The notes: generated by a model from the letters alone, not told the origin. Shown: positions 8,489 to 16,142, counted from the stretch's first letter. The stretch: 27,857 nt of DNA from JALZAQ01 sp038253885 (GCA_038253885.1 JBBSGP010000039.1:1-27857); one strand, 5' to 3'. A program made the numbers and translations.

Positions 8489-9600
8489 ACGACGGCCGAT
8501 TCGGCCTTCCGTACGGCGTAGTTGAAGTAGGCTGCGCATGCCCCCTCCGATGAGACCATCAGGGCGCCGATCGGATGCTCGGGGGTGCATTCGCGGCCGA
8601 ACAGCTTGCACTGTTGGGGCTTGAGCACACCCTTGAGAACCTCGCCGCACTGCGCGGCCTTGGGGTCGGTGACCCGCACGCCCGGCACGCTGAACCGCCG
8701 CTCGGCGTCCCACTCGGCGTACGTCTCGCGGATGGCGAGCGCGGACTGCGAGATGAACCCCAGCCCGCGCCACTCGAAGAACGGGCGAAGCTCGAACACG
8801 TCCGCCATCACCCGGAGCGCGGCCCGGTTACCCTCCCACGGCACCACGCGCGCGTACTGGTTCTCCACCCGCGCCTCGCCGGCATCGAGCTGGTGCAGGA
8901 TCATCACGATCGACTGCAGCACGTCCAGCGGCTCGAAGCCCGATGTCACGAGCGGCTTGCCGTAGTCCCGACAGATGAATTCGTACGGCCGGCACCCGAT
9001 GACTGTCGACACGTGCCCCGGACCGATGAACGCCTCGACGCGCATGTCCGGCGAATCGAGGATCGCGCGGATCGCGGGGATGATGGTGACGTGATTGCAG
9101 AAAACCGAGAAGTTCTCCACGCCGAGCTGACGGGCGCGCTGCAAGGTCAGTGCGGTTGACGGGGCCGTGGTCTCGAAGCCGATGGCGAAGAAGACGACCT
9201 CACGGTCGGGGTTCTGCTGGGCGAGCTTGAGCGCATCGAGCGGGGAGTACACCATGCGGATGTCTGCACCGCGCGCCTTGTGCTCGAGCGGGCTCCCGCG
9301 CCGGCCCGGCACCCGCATCATGTCGCCGAACACGGCCAGCATCGCACCGTGCTCGACCGCGAGCGAGAGCCCGTCGTCGACACGTCCCATGGGCAGCACG
9401 CACACCGGGCATCCGGGACCGTGCACCAGCTCGATGTTCTCCGGCAGCAGGTCCGCCAGCCCGAAGCGGTAGATGGCGTGCGTGTGCCCGCCGCACACCT
9501 CCATGAAGCGGTAGTGCCGGCCGGGCGTTGCGAGGCGCCGGATCTCGTCCGCCGCCTGGCGAATGAGCCCGGGATCGCGGAACTCATCGACGAATTTCAC
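8485..9600 (-). CDS. hypD: HypD, Fe-cyanide/CO scaffold protein
   Basis: This 371-residue protein starts at GTG 9600, preceded by GGAGG on the minus strand (KFVDEFRDP is the usual HypD N-terminus). It has the conserved MEVCGGHTH motif (C36), GPGCPVC (C64, C67), a central GFETTAPSTA segment, and C-terminal cysteines in QCGEVLKG, QQCKLFGREC and SSEGAC that bind the [4Fe-4S] cluster. With HypC it holds the Fe(CN)2CO unit for insertion into the large subunit. It is separated from hypC by 34 nt and its stop overlaps the hypE start. Confidence 0.97.
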   Translation of the reverse strand: MKFVDEFRDPGLIRQAADEIRRLATPGRHYRFMEVCGGHTHAIYRFGLADLLPENIELVHGPGCPVCVLPMGRVDDGLSLAVEHGAMLAVFGDMMRVPGRRGSPLEHKARGADIRMVYSPLDALKLAQQNPDREVVFFAIGFETTAPSTALTLQRARQLGVENFSVFCNHVTIIPAIRAILDSPDMRVEAFIGPGHVSTVIGCRPYEFICRDYGKPLVTSGFEPLDVLQSIVMILHQLDAGEARVENQYARVVPWEGNRAALRVMADVFELRPFFEWRGLGFISQSALAIRETYAEWDAERRFSVPGVRVTDPKAAQCGEVLKGVLKPQQCKLFGRECTPEHPIGALMVSSEGACAAYFNYAVRKAESAVV

Positions 9601-9634
9601 GCAGCCTCCGGCCGCCGCGCGGCGTGCCAGATGA

Positions 9635-9916
9635 TCACGATGACGGCTCGTCGAAGCGGTAGCCAATGATCTCATCCATCGCCTGCCCGTCCTCGCCGAG
9701 CATCTTCAACAGTCGGATCTGCTCCTCCGCTTCCGCCACGCCGATCTTGCTCATCGCGAAGCCGACGTGGATCAGCACCCAATCGCCCAATGCCAACCCG
9801 TCCTCGCGCAGCAGGTCGACGTTCACGCGACGGCGCACGCCGGATACCTCGATCACCGCCAGGTGCGGCTCGGTCGGAGGGAACTCGACGATCATCCCAG
9901 GAATGGCGAGACACAC
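9635..9916 (-). CDS. hypC: HypC-type hydrogenase chaperone
   Basis: This 93-residue protein starts at GTG 9916, giving the family's N-terminus (M)CLAIPG whose second-position Cys carries the iron-ligand group. GGAGG precedes it on the minus strand. The body (GVRRRVNVDLL, GDWVLIHVGFAMSKI, AEEQIRLLKML) is typical of HypC/HupF OB-fold proteins. It is the first gene of the leftward hyp operon. The open frame continues upstream to 10138, but that stretch has no HypC homology and is better treated as leader. HypA and HypB genes are not found in this window. Confidence 0.95.
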   Translation of the reverse strand: MCLAIPGMIVEFPPTEPHLAVIEVSGVRRRVNVDLLREDGLALGDWVLIHVGFAMSKIGVAEAEEQIRLLKMLGEDGQAMDEIIGYRFDEPSS

Positions 9917-10259
9917 CGCTACGACCTCCGTGAAGGCGACACCCGCTCCCCGTTCTGCTCCTGATTGCGGGTCCCGGCGATATCTGGCGTCCACGGCGCG
10001 CCCGAGCGCCCTCAGACTGAGCGCCTCGTCGGCGATCACTCGACCGCGTCCGAGCAGCGGCCTCCGCCCAGGGGCCGCCGAGCAGCGCGAGTGTCTGACA
10101 CCGGAAGCGGTACCGCCCGCGCGCGATTGAGGCGCCATCGGCGTGCCACGTCCGAGAGATCGGGCTCGACCTGGAGGAGTGCCCGTATAATCGTCGCGGG
10201 ACCAAGCTTGTCAAGACGGCGGCCTTGCGTTCGTGGCGTGCTGTTGCCTATTCCGCGTG
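9917..10259. promoter_or_regulatory. divergent control region between hypC and HxlR-like gene
   Basis: This is a 343-nt region between divergent operons. Apart from the promoter elements near 10185-10214 it holds a leader of about 260 nt ahead of hypC. I find no recognisable small gene or riboswitch in it. The regulator encoded at 10260 is a natural candidate to act here (inference). Confidence 0.5.
10185..10214 (-). promoter_or_regulatory. putative sigma70 promoter for the hyp operon
   Basis: On the minus strand a perfect TTGACA (10214-10209) is followed after 18 nt by TTATAC (10190-10185). The inferred transcription start is near 10177, about 260 nt before hypC. A plus-strand TATAAT (10186-10191) overlaps the -10 element but lacks a good -35 box. 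Confidence 0.5.
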
Positions 10260-10658
10260 ATGAGCATCCGAAAGGACGGGCAGCCGACCGAGATTCCCCC
10301 GTGTGGGTGCGCCATCCCGGGAGACCTGTCGGGGGCAATCTGCTACTGCGGCGTCGATGATCTGCTGCGCGTCATCCGCCGGCGCTATTCTCTGGCGGTG
10401 ATGAACGCGATCCACTCACGCGGTCAGCCGCGGTATCATGAAATCGCCGAAGGGATACCGAGCGCGAGCAGCTCGACCCTCGTCGAGACCCTTCGGGCGC
10501 TGGAGCTCGCCCAGCTGCTCACCCGTGAGAATCGGTCGGGTGCGACCGGCCCGCATACCAGGTACTCGCTCACTGGTTCAGGGACAAAACTGCTGAGCCG
10601 GCTCAGACTCCTGCTCGGAGAGGTGGGGCGCGAGCCTCCTCTGGCGACCGAGCCGTAG
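10260..10658 (+). CDS. HxlR-like winged-helix regulator with N-terminal Cys pairs
   Basis: This is a 132-residue protein; start ATG 10260 was preferred, although GTG 10257 and GTG 10233 are in frame and none has a strong ribosome-binding site. Residues 30-120 form an HxlR/DUF24-type winged helix: CGVDDLLRVIRRRYSLAVMNAI, RYHEIAEGIPSASSSTLVETLRALE and RYSLTGSGTKL. HxlR proteins usually have one N-terminal Cys; this one has two CxC pairs (C15/C17 and C28/C30), suggesting a metal site or redox switch. It lies between the divergent hyp and structural hydrogenase operons, so it probably regulates one or both, perhaps in response to metal or oxygen. The regulated promoter is not demonstrated. Confidence 0.8.
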   Translation: MSIRKDGQPTEIPPCGCAIPGDLSGAICYCGVDDLLRVIRRRYSLAVMNAIHSRGQPRYHEIAEGIPSASSSTLVETLRALELAQLLTRENRSGATGPHTRYSLTGSGTKLLSRLRLLLGEVGREPPLATEP

Positions 10659-10800
10659 CGCTTTCCGGAGGCGCTTCGACCAACCGAACCGCCTATTGCT
10701 CGCACCCGGGCCAGGAGGCTATCGTCCCCCAGGGGGGCGCGAGCCTGTTCGACGCGCGGGGCGGCGACCCGCCGCCGAGAATCTGTTGAGGAGGCGACCG

Positions 10801-12096
10801 ATGGCGATGACGACCGATCGCGAGACCATCCGGGGAGGACAACCCCCGATCGCCGAAACATTGCCCGAGGCGAAGCCACAACGTCTCCCGCTCGGCCCGA
10901 TCACGACCGTCCACGTGTTCTGGATGGCGGGAATGAGCTGTGACGGATGCACGATCACGGTGGCGGGCGCGACCAACCCCGGCATCGAGGGCCTGTTGAC
11001 GGGCACTGTTCCGGCCATGCCGAAGGTGTTACTCCACCACCCGGTCCTGTCGGTGGAAGCGGGCGCCGAGTTCATGCAGTCGTTCAAGGATGCCCACGCC
11101 GGTAAGCTGGGCGATCCATACGTCGTGGTGTTCGAGGGCTCGGTACCCGACGAACGCATCGCCAAGCGCACCGGCGGCTACTGGTCGGCGATGGGCTCGG
11201 AAGCGATCGCCGGCGGGACGAATGGCGAAACGCATCTCGTCCCGACGACCGAGTGGCTGAGCCGGCTCGCCCCGGGAGCCGCCGCGACGATCGCGATCGG
11301 GACCTGTGCCACCTGGGGCGGCATACCGTCCGCCGAGGGGAATCCGACCGGCGCGATGAGCGTGATGGATTTCCTCGGCAAGCAGTATCGAAGCGCCTTC
11401 GGCTTGCCAGTGATCAACATCCCGGGATGTGCGCCGCAGGGCGACAACTTCACCGAGACGGTCTTCGCGGTTCTTCTGTTCCTGCAAGGGCTGGGTCCCC
11501 TGCCCGCGTTCGACGAGCTCGGCCGTCCGTCGTGGCTCTACGGGGAGACAGTCCACCGCGGATGCACGCGCGCGGGCTACTACGAGGAAGGGGTGTTCGC
11601 CCACGAATACGGCGAGAAGGAATGCCTCGTGGAGATCGGCTGCTGGGGGCCAGTCGTGAACTGCAACATCGTGAAGCGGGGCGCGATCAACCACATGGGG
11701 GGATGCATGGAGGCTGGCGGCATCTGCATCGCGTGCACGATGCCCGGCTTTCCTGACAAGTTCTCGCCGTTCTACAAAGCGCCTCCGGGCGGCATCATCT
11801 CGACCACGATGTCGCACAGCGTGGGCGCCGTTATCCGCCGGCTCCGCCGACTCAGCAACCGGCACGCGAGCCGGGAGCATCGGTGGGATGTCAACAACGA
11901 GGTGCCGAGCGGGTGGGCGAACCTCCCGGGCGAGACGACGGGGCTCAAGATCATGGAGGTCTTCTACCAGAAGTGGCAGCACTGGGGCTCGCGGAAGCCC
12001 GGACGGCGTCCGGGAGAGGAAGCGCGCTTCTGGGGCGCCACGCGCCCCGGCAAGCCGGATGACTACATCGACGACTCCGTGTCGGAGGGCAAATGA
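10801..12096 (+). CDS. hhyS: [NiFe]-hydrogenase small subunit, group 1h/1l-like
   Basis: This 431-residue protein starts at ATG 10801 after GAGGAGG. It matches the actinobacterial-type/high-affinity hydrogenase small subunit. There is no Tat signal, so the enzyme should stay on the cytoplasmic side. Probable cluster ligands are proximal C47, C50, C169 and C210; distal H252, C255, C275 and C281; and medial C288, C302, C309 and C312. In the group 1h enzymes I recall, the second proximal position is Asp (CDGD); here it is Cys (CDGC). A C-terminal tail of about 60 residues after the usual end (from about residue 368) is extra. It is the first gene of a long operon; its stop overlaps the next start (ATGA). 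Group 1l rather than 1h is possible. Confidence 0.93.
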   Translation: MAMTTDRETIRGGQPPIAETLPEAKPQRLPLGPITTVHVFWMAGMSCDGCTITVAGATNPGIEGLLTGTVPAMPKVLLHHPVLSVEAGAEFMQSFKDAHAGKLGDPYVVVFEGSVPDERIAKRTGGYWSAMGSEAIAGGTNGETHLVPTTEWLSRLAPGAAATIAIGTCATWGGIPSAEGNPTGAMSVMDFLGKQYRSAFGLPVINIPGCAPQGDNFTETVFAVLLFLQGLGPLPAFDELGRPSWLYGETVHRGCTRAGYYEEGVFAHEYGEKECLVEIGCWGPVVNCNIVKRGAINHMGGCMEAGGICIACTMPGFPDKFSPFYKAPPGGIISTTMSHSVGAVIRRLRRLSNRHASREHRWDVNNEVPSGWANLPGETTGLKIMEVFYQKWQHWGSRKPGRRPGEEARFWGATRPGKPDDYIDDSVSEGK

Positions 12097-12386
12097 CCGA
12101 TGCCGAATTGTGGGCGTCGTGGCGGCTCTGGACCGGGCTCGCGGCGGTGATCATCGCGATCGCCGCGACGCTGCTCATCGTGATCTGGCGGACGGCGCGC
12201 GGCATCTATACCGAAGCGGTCCGGGCGCTCAAGGCGGCCGAGCGCATTCGCGAAAGCACGATGCCCATCTGGGCGCTCGAGACGACGAACGAGGTGGCGG
12301 GCGAGCTCCTTGCGACCGTGCGGCAGATCGAGGAGAAGGGTGGCGCTCTCGCAGCGGCACTCGAGTCACACGCCGGCGCACATTGA
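12093..12386 (+). CDS. small membrane protein 1 of hydrogenase operon
   Basis: This 97-residue protein starts at an ATG overlapping the small-subunit stop; GGAGGG lies just upstream. It has one transmembrane helix at about residues 13-32. This is followed by the basic WRTAR, which by the positive-inside rule places the helical C-terminal part in the cytoplasm. It is paralogous to the second protein (12397) and more distantly to the fourth (13043): all share an R-T-x-x-x-x-I stretch after the membrane helix and an N/S-T then L-E/D-x-T pattern further on. I know no assigned function. The position between the subunit genes suggests a membrane anchor or scaffold for the hydrogenase. Confidence 0.8.
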   Translation: MTDAELWASWRLWTGLAAVIIAIAATLLIVIWRTARGIYTEAVRALKAAERIRESTMPIWALETTNEVAGELLATVRQIEEKGGALAAALESHAGAH

Positions 12387-12396
12387 CCGGGAGGAC

Positions 12397-12732
12397 ATGA
12401 TGCCCCATCCATCCGCCGACACGATCCGCTCCGTGTGGACGCTGTCGCTCGTCATCTTCGCGGTCGTGCTCGTTGTCGTCGCCGTGCTGCTGACGCTCAT
12501 CCTGCGCACCGCACGCGACATCAAGACTGGCGCCTCGCTGATCTGGAACGTCGGGCAGCGCATCGCGAACAACACCGTGCATCTCGCGCTGCTCGAGAAG
12601 ACCAACGCCGGCGCTGCGCAGATCCTCGAGTCGGCGGTCGGGATCATCGGCGCCACGGCGGCGGTCCAGGCGCACGCGGCCGACTGTCCGGGCTGCCCCG
12701 CCTGCGTCCTCGGACCACGGTGGGCCCGATGA
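12397..12732 (+). CDS. small membrane protein 2, with CxxCxxC tail
   Basis: This 111-residue protein starts at ATG 12397 or the adjacent ATG 12400, just after GGGAGG; longer upstream starts overlap the previous gene. It has one transmembrane helix (residues 14-36), then RTARDI and LALLEKTNAGA, which align with membrane protein 1. Unlike its paralogues it ends in a Cys cluster, DCPGCPAC (C97, C100, C103), followed by a basic tail. This could ligate a metal or an iron-sulfur cluster, or be a thiol relay, on the presumed cytoplasmic side. Its stop overlaps the next start as ATGA. Confidence 0.8.
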   Translation: MMPHPSADTIRSVWTLSLVIFAVVLVVVAVLLTLILRTARDIKTGASLIWNVGQRIANNTVHLALLEKTNAGAAQILESAVGIIGATAAVQAHAADCPGCPACVLGPRWAR

Positions 12733-13046
12733 ACCCCTTCACACTGCTCGCTCTCCTCTCGCTCGGCGGCGCGGCCGCGCTCTTCATCGCCCTGGCGCTC
12801 TTCCTGAACATGATCACGACCGAGCTGGAGAAGATCGGCGGCGAGGAGAAGGGGTACGGCGTTCGGGCGAGCTTCCTGTCCAAGATTCGCGTCGGCGTCC
12901 GGGCGATCGAGACGCAGACCGGCGCCATCGCGCCGCAGGTGACGAAGCTCAATGGCGCCCTCACCCAGGTGCGCGACGGACTCATCGTGATCGACAAGAA
13001 TCTGGCCGGAGTCATCGACGCCGTCGTGCGGCAGGAGGCCTCGTGA
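12729..13046 (+). CDS. small membrane protein 3 of hydrogenase operon
   Basis: This 105-residue protein starts at ATG 12729, overlapping the previous stop. It has one N-terminal transmembrane helix (residues 5-28). A long, probably amphipathic helical region follows, with regularly spaced hydrophobics (IRVGVRAIETQTGAI, VTKLNGALTQVRDGLIVID). It resembles membrane protein 5 more than 1, 2 or 4, so the five proteins form two subtypes. No enzymatic motif is visible. Its role is unknown; it is probably part of a membrane assembly with the hydrogenase. Confidence 0.78.
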   Translation: MNPFTLLALLSLGGAAALFIALALFLNMITTELEKIGGEEKGYGVRASFLSKIRVGVRAIETQTGAIAPQVTKLNGALTQVRDGLIVIDKNLAGVIDAVVRQEAS

Positions 13047-13345
13047 ATCCCGTCGCCATGCCGGGCACGGTCTACACGATCTGGTGGACAGGACTGATCA
13101 TCACGCTCGTCCTGTTGGTGCCGCTCTCCGTCTATCTGCTGCATCGCACCCTGGTCGCCGCGCGCTCCATCCAGCGGTATGCCGCCGAGGCGCTCACGGC
13201 GGCTGGCGGAATCGCCGGCAACACGCAACACATCCCCGCGCTCGACGCGACGATCTCGGTGGGCGGCTCGATGGTGGCAGTCGCTGGAGAGATCGCGGCG
13301 AAACTGGAGGCGGCCGGCGGAGTGCTCGCCAGCCGCGCCGAATGA
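13043..13345 (+). CDS. small membrane protein 4 of hydrogenase operon
   Basis: This is a 100-residue protein starting at a GTG that overlaps the previous stop (GTGA). One transmembrane helix lies at about residues 12-33, followed by HRTLVAARSIQ and a helical Ala/Gly-rich tail (GGIAGNTQHIPALDATISVGG). It aligns with membrane proteins 1 and 2 in the region after the helix. It has no cysteines. Confidence 0.78.
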   Translation: MNPVAMPGTVYTIWWTGLIITLVLLVPLSVYLLHRTLVAARSIQRYAAEALTAAGGIAGNTQHIPALDATISVGGSMVAVAGEIAAKLEAAGGVLASRAE

Positions 13346-13355
13346 GGATACGACC

Positions 13356-13619
13356 GTGCTCCTGATACTCACTCTCGTGACAGTCGGGCTCGTCGTGCTC
13401 GCGCTGGCCGGCTATCTGATCGCGATCGCGTGGGCGCTGATCCAATCACGACGGAGCATCTCCGCGATCGCCAACGGCCTCGAGGCCGTGGCGGGGCACA
13501 CGAAGCCTCTGCCGGAGAAGCTCACGACCATCAACAGCGCGCTCTCGCAACTCCTGACCGGCCTGCAGGCCGCCGACCGCCATCTCGGGCGCGTCGCCAC
13601 TGTCTTCAAGCTCGGCTGA
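13356..13619 (+). CDS. small membrane protein 5 of hydrogenase operon
   Basis: The start chosen is GTG 13356, 10 nt after the previous stop and 8 nt after GAGG; the longer open frame upstream reads through the previous gene. The 87-residue product begins directly with a transmembrane helix (residues 2-24). A helical tail follows (SISAIANGLEAVAGHTKPLPEKL, ALSQLLTGLQAADRHLG) that resembles the tail of membrane protein 3. It is the last of the five before the large-subunit gene. No function is known to me. Confidence 0.75.
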   Translation: MLLILTLVTVGLVVLALAGYLIAIAWALIQSRRSISAIANGLEAVAGHTKPLPEKLTTINSALSQLLTGLQAADRHLGRVATVFKLG

Positions 13620-13651
13620 GCGACCGGCCGCGGCGGAGTCACTGACTCACC

Positions 13652-15550
13652 ATGTGCTTCAAGAACCTCCCGATCGAATTCGATGCGCAGGGGAAGGCCT
13701 TCCTCAAGGACGGCGCCGGGAATCCCTATTCCACGGCGACCGCCGGTCCGCCGGGCGTCCCCAGGCAACTGACCTCTGATCGCGTCGCCGAGCTGGTCAA
13801 GCGCAACGGGCACATCAAGGACGTCGACTTCGATCCGGTGACCCGTGTCGCCGGGGCTCTCGCCTTCCACACCGTCGCCGACGTGCGCGAGCGGAAGGTG
13901 ATCGAGGCCCGGTCCGTCGCGACGCTCTTTCGCGGCTACGAGGTGATCATGATCGGGCGCGACCCGCGCGACGCGATCTTCATCACCAGCCGTGCGTGCG
14001 GCGTCTGCGGAGGCGTGCACTCCACGTGCTCGGCGCTGGCGATCGAGATGGCGATCGGCTGCCAGCCACCGCCGCTCGGCGTTCTGATCCGCAACCTCGC
14101 CCTCGCGCTCGAGTTCCTGTACGACAACCCGCTCCACCTGCACCTGCTCGCGGGTCCGGATTATTCGGCGGCGATCGTCGAGGGCACCAACCCGTCGCTC
14201 ATCGAGCGGGCGCGTCATACCGAAGCGCGGCACACCGATGTGCACGGCTACCGCACGATCCTCGATCTGATGACGGACCTGAATCCGCTCAGTGGCGGAC
14301 TGTACCTCGAGGCGCTCCACATGACCCGGGTGGCGCGCGAGGCGTACGTGCTCATCTGCGGCAAGTATCCGCACCCGCAGACGATTGTTCCGGGTGGCAT
14401 GAGCTCCACCATCACGCTCACCGTGATGAACGAGATGTACGTTCGGATGAGCCAGTTCTTCGACTATGGCAAGAAGATCGCGGGTATCTGGGACGATCTC
14501 ACCGACTTCTTCTACGAGGCGGACCCCGAATACAAGAAGGTCGGGGCTCGCCGCGCGAACATGATCGATACGGGGATCTTCGACGACCCCGACGCCTACG
14601 ACGCGACGTACAAGAACGCGTCCGAGTGGGGCAACCGACGGTGGGCGACGCCGGGGGCGATCGTCGACGGCCGGCTGGTCACGACCGATCTCCACAAGAT
14701 CAACATGGGCCTGGAGGAGTTCGTCGAGCATTCATACTACGACGACTGGACCGGGAGCGGACAGAAGCAGCGCTTTCCCACCGACCCGGTGGGGCTTCCG
14801 CTCTCGCCCTATCACCCCTGGAACAAGATCACGAAGCCCAAGCCGGGCGCGCAGAGCTGGAAAGAGAAGTACACCTGGGACACCGCGCCGCGGTGGGACC
14901 GCTACGGGATGGAAGCGGGCTGTTATGCCCGGCTGTGGAATACCGCCGTCGCGCGCAAGATGCCCGAGAATCCGTTCATCGAGTCGACGGGTCATTCTCT
15001 CAAGATCCGCCTGCCACGGGGCAAGCTCCCGGAGACGGAGATCGAGTGGCACGTCCCCGACGTGTGGAACGCCTTCGAGCGGAACCGGGCGCGCGCGTAC
15101 TGCGTGGGCTGGGTGGCCATGACGGCGATGAACCAGTGGATGGCGGCGATGGAGCGCCTGAAGGATGGCGACACGAAGACCTCGACCAAGTTCGAGATCC
15201 CGAAGCGCGGCGAGCAGATGGGAGTCGGCTTCTGGGGCGCAGGTCGCGGCTATCTGACCCATCACATCGTGCTCGATCGCGGCGCCGTCGCCAACTACCA
15301 GATCGTCACGCCGTCGTCGTGGAACGCGTCGCCGACAGATCGGTGGGGGCAGCCCGGTCCGTACGAGGAAGCCGTCATGAACACGCCGCTGCTCGAGGAG
15401 TCGACCGAGCCGGAGAAGTTCCGCGGAATCGACGTCCTGCGTGCCATCCGCAGCTTCGACCCGTGCATGCCGTGCACGACGCACATCCAGTCAGAGGCGG
15501 GAATGATCACCCGCGAAGTCAATACCTGCGCTTGCGGGCTGGACGATTAG
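13652..15550 (+). CDS. hhyL: [NiFe]-hydrogenase large subunit, group 1h/1l-like
   Basis: This 632-residue protein carries the NiFe active site. The four Cys ligands are in RACGVCGGVH (C116, C119) and DPCMPCTTH (C605, C608). The maturation protease should cut after H611, releasing a 21-residue extension that itself contains a CAC. The internal sequence (ATLFRGYEVIMIGRDPRDAIFITSR, PGGMSSTI, SYYDDW, WNASPTDRWGQPGPYEEAVMNTP) matches the large subunits of actinobacterial-type group 1h enzymes. These oxidise H2 down to atmospheric levels in the presence of oxygen and feed electrons to the respiratory chain. An N-terminal extension of about 50 residues precedes the usual start. It is separated from its small subunit by five membrane-protein genes. 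Confidence 0.95.
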   Translation: MCFKNLPIEFDAQGKAFLKDGAGNPYSTATAGPPGVPRQLTSDRVAELVKRNGHIKDVDFDPVTRVAGALAFHTVADVRERKVIEARSVATLFRGYEVIMIGRDPRDAIFITSRACGVCGGVHSTCSALAIEMAIGCQPPPLGVLIRNLALALEFLYDNPLHLHLLAGPDYSAAIVEGTNPSLIERARHTEARHTDVHGYRTILDLMTDLNPLSGGLYLEALHMTRVAREAYVLICGKYPHPQTIVPGGMSSTITLTVMNEMYVRMSQFFDYGKKIAGIWDDLTDFFYEADPEYKKVGARRANMIDTGIFDDPDAYDATYKNASEWGNRRWATPGAIVDGRLVTTDLHKINMGLEEFVEHSYYDDWTGSGQKQRFPTDPVGLPLSPYHPWNKITKPKPGAQSWKEKYTWDTAPRWDRYGMEAGCYARLWNTAVARKMPENPFIESTGHSLKIRLPRGKLPETEIEWHVPDVWNAFERNRARAYCVGWVAMTAMNQWMAAMERLKDGDTKTSTKFEIPKRGEQMGVGFWGAGRGYLTHHIVLDRGAVANYQIVTPSSWNASPTDRWGQPGPYEEAVMNTPLLEESTEPEKFRGIDVLRAIRSFDPCMPCTTHIQSEAGMITREVNTCACGLDD

Positions 15551-15554
15551 CGAG

Positions 15555-16142
15555 ATGACGGGCGGCAGCTCGATGCGCACGGTGATCGGCGGCGTCGGCT
15601 ATCGCAACCTGCGCGATCATTCGTTGGGCATCATGATGAGCGACGACCTGGAGTCGGAGGCGCGGCCGCCAGGCCTGCTCGTGGAGGACCTGAGTTACGG
15701 CCCCGTCGCGATTGGGCAGTGGCTCCTCGACGAAGCGCGCCACGCCCCGATCACTCGGGCGATCTTCGTCGCGGCGGTCGGCCGGGAGGACGGCCGTCCT
15801 CCGGGAACGATCTCCTCCTATCGGTGGGATCGCGTGCTTCCGGCGGCGGACGAGATCCAGCGCGCCGTCACTGACGCCGTGACCGGCGTGATCCTGCTCG
15901 ACAACACCCTCATCGTCACCGAATGGATGGGCGCGCTCCCCGAGGAATCGATCGTCGTCGAGGTCGAGCCGCTGGAGCACGCGTTCGGCGATGACATGAG
16001 CACGGCGGTGGCGGCTGCGTATCGTGAGGCGAGAGCGCTCGTGATGCAGCTCGCCACCGATGTCGCGCTCGGCCGCTCGCTCCCCCTCATGCCGCTCGGC
16101 GGCGGGTGGGTGGGCACCGACGTGTGGACGCTCGCCCGATGA
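15555..16142 (+). CDS. degenerate HyaD/HybD maturation-protease paralogue
   Basis: This 195-residue protein starts 4 nt after the large-subunit stop; Met7 at 15573 is an alternative start. The N-terminus MRTVIGGVGYRNLRDHSLG lines up with MRTLIAGFGNVLRGDDGFG of the genuine protease at 17081. The later RAIFVAAVGR-PPGTISSY segment lines up with RLIIIDATTRG-PGTVYTL. By this alignment all three nickel-sensing catalytic positions (D16, D63, H91 in the neighbour) are replaced, by His, Ala and Ala. It is therefore probably not a protease; it may bind the immature large subunit or act as a chaperone. The alignment was done by eye, so the paralogy is likely but not proven. Confidence 0.75.
   Translation: MTGGSSMRTVIGGVGYRNLRDHSLGIMMSDDLESEARPPGLLVEDLSYGPVAIGQWLLDEARHAPITRAIFVAAVGREDGRPPGTISSYRWDRVLPAADEIQRAVTDAVTGVILLDNTLIVTEWMGALPEESIVVEVEPLEHAFGDDMSTAVAAAYREARALVMQLATDVALGRSLPLMPLGGGWVGTDVWTLAR

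Noticed and set aside
9917..10138. N-terminal extension of HypC from the upstream part of its open frame
   Set aside because: HypC must begin with Met-Cys for function; the GTG at 9916 gives exactly that with a GGAGG site, while the extension has no homology I recognise.
10186..10191. Plus-strand TATAAT as promoter for the HxlR-like gene
   Set aside because: No acceptable -35 box at 16-18 nt; the best match would leave a 14-nt spacer. It may simply be part of the minus-strand -10.
10760..10773. GGCGG/CCGCC hairpin upstream of the small-subunit gene as a terminator or attenuator
   Set aside because: Only 5 bp, no T run, and such stems are frequent by chance in DNA this GC-rich.
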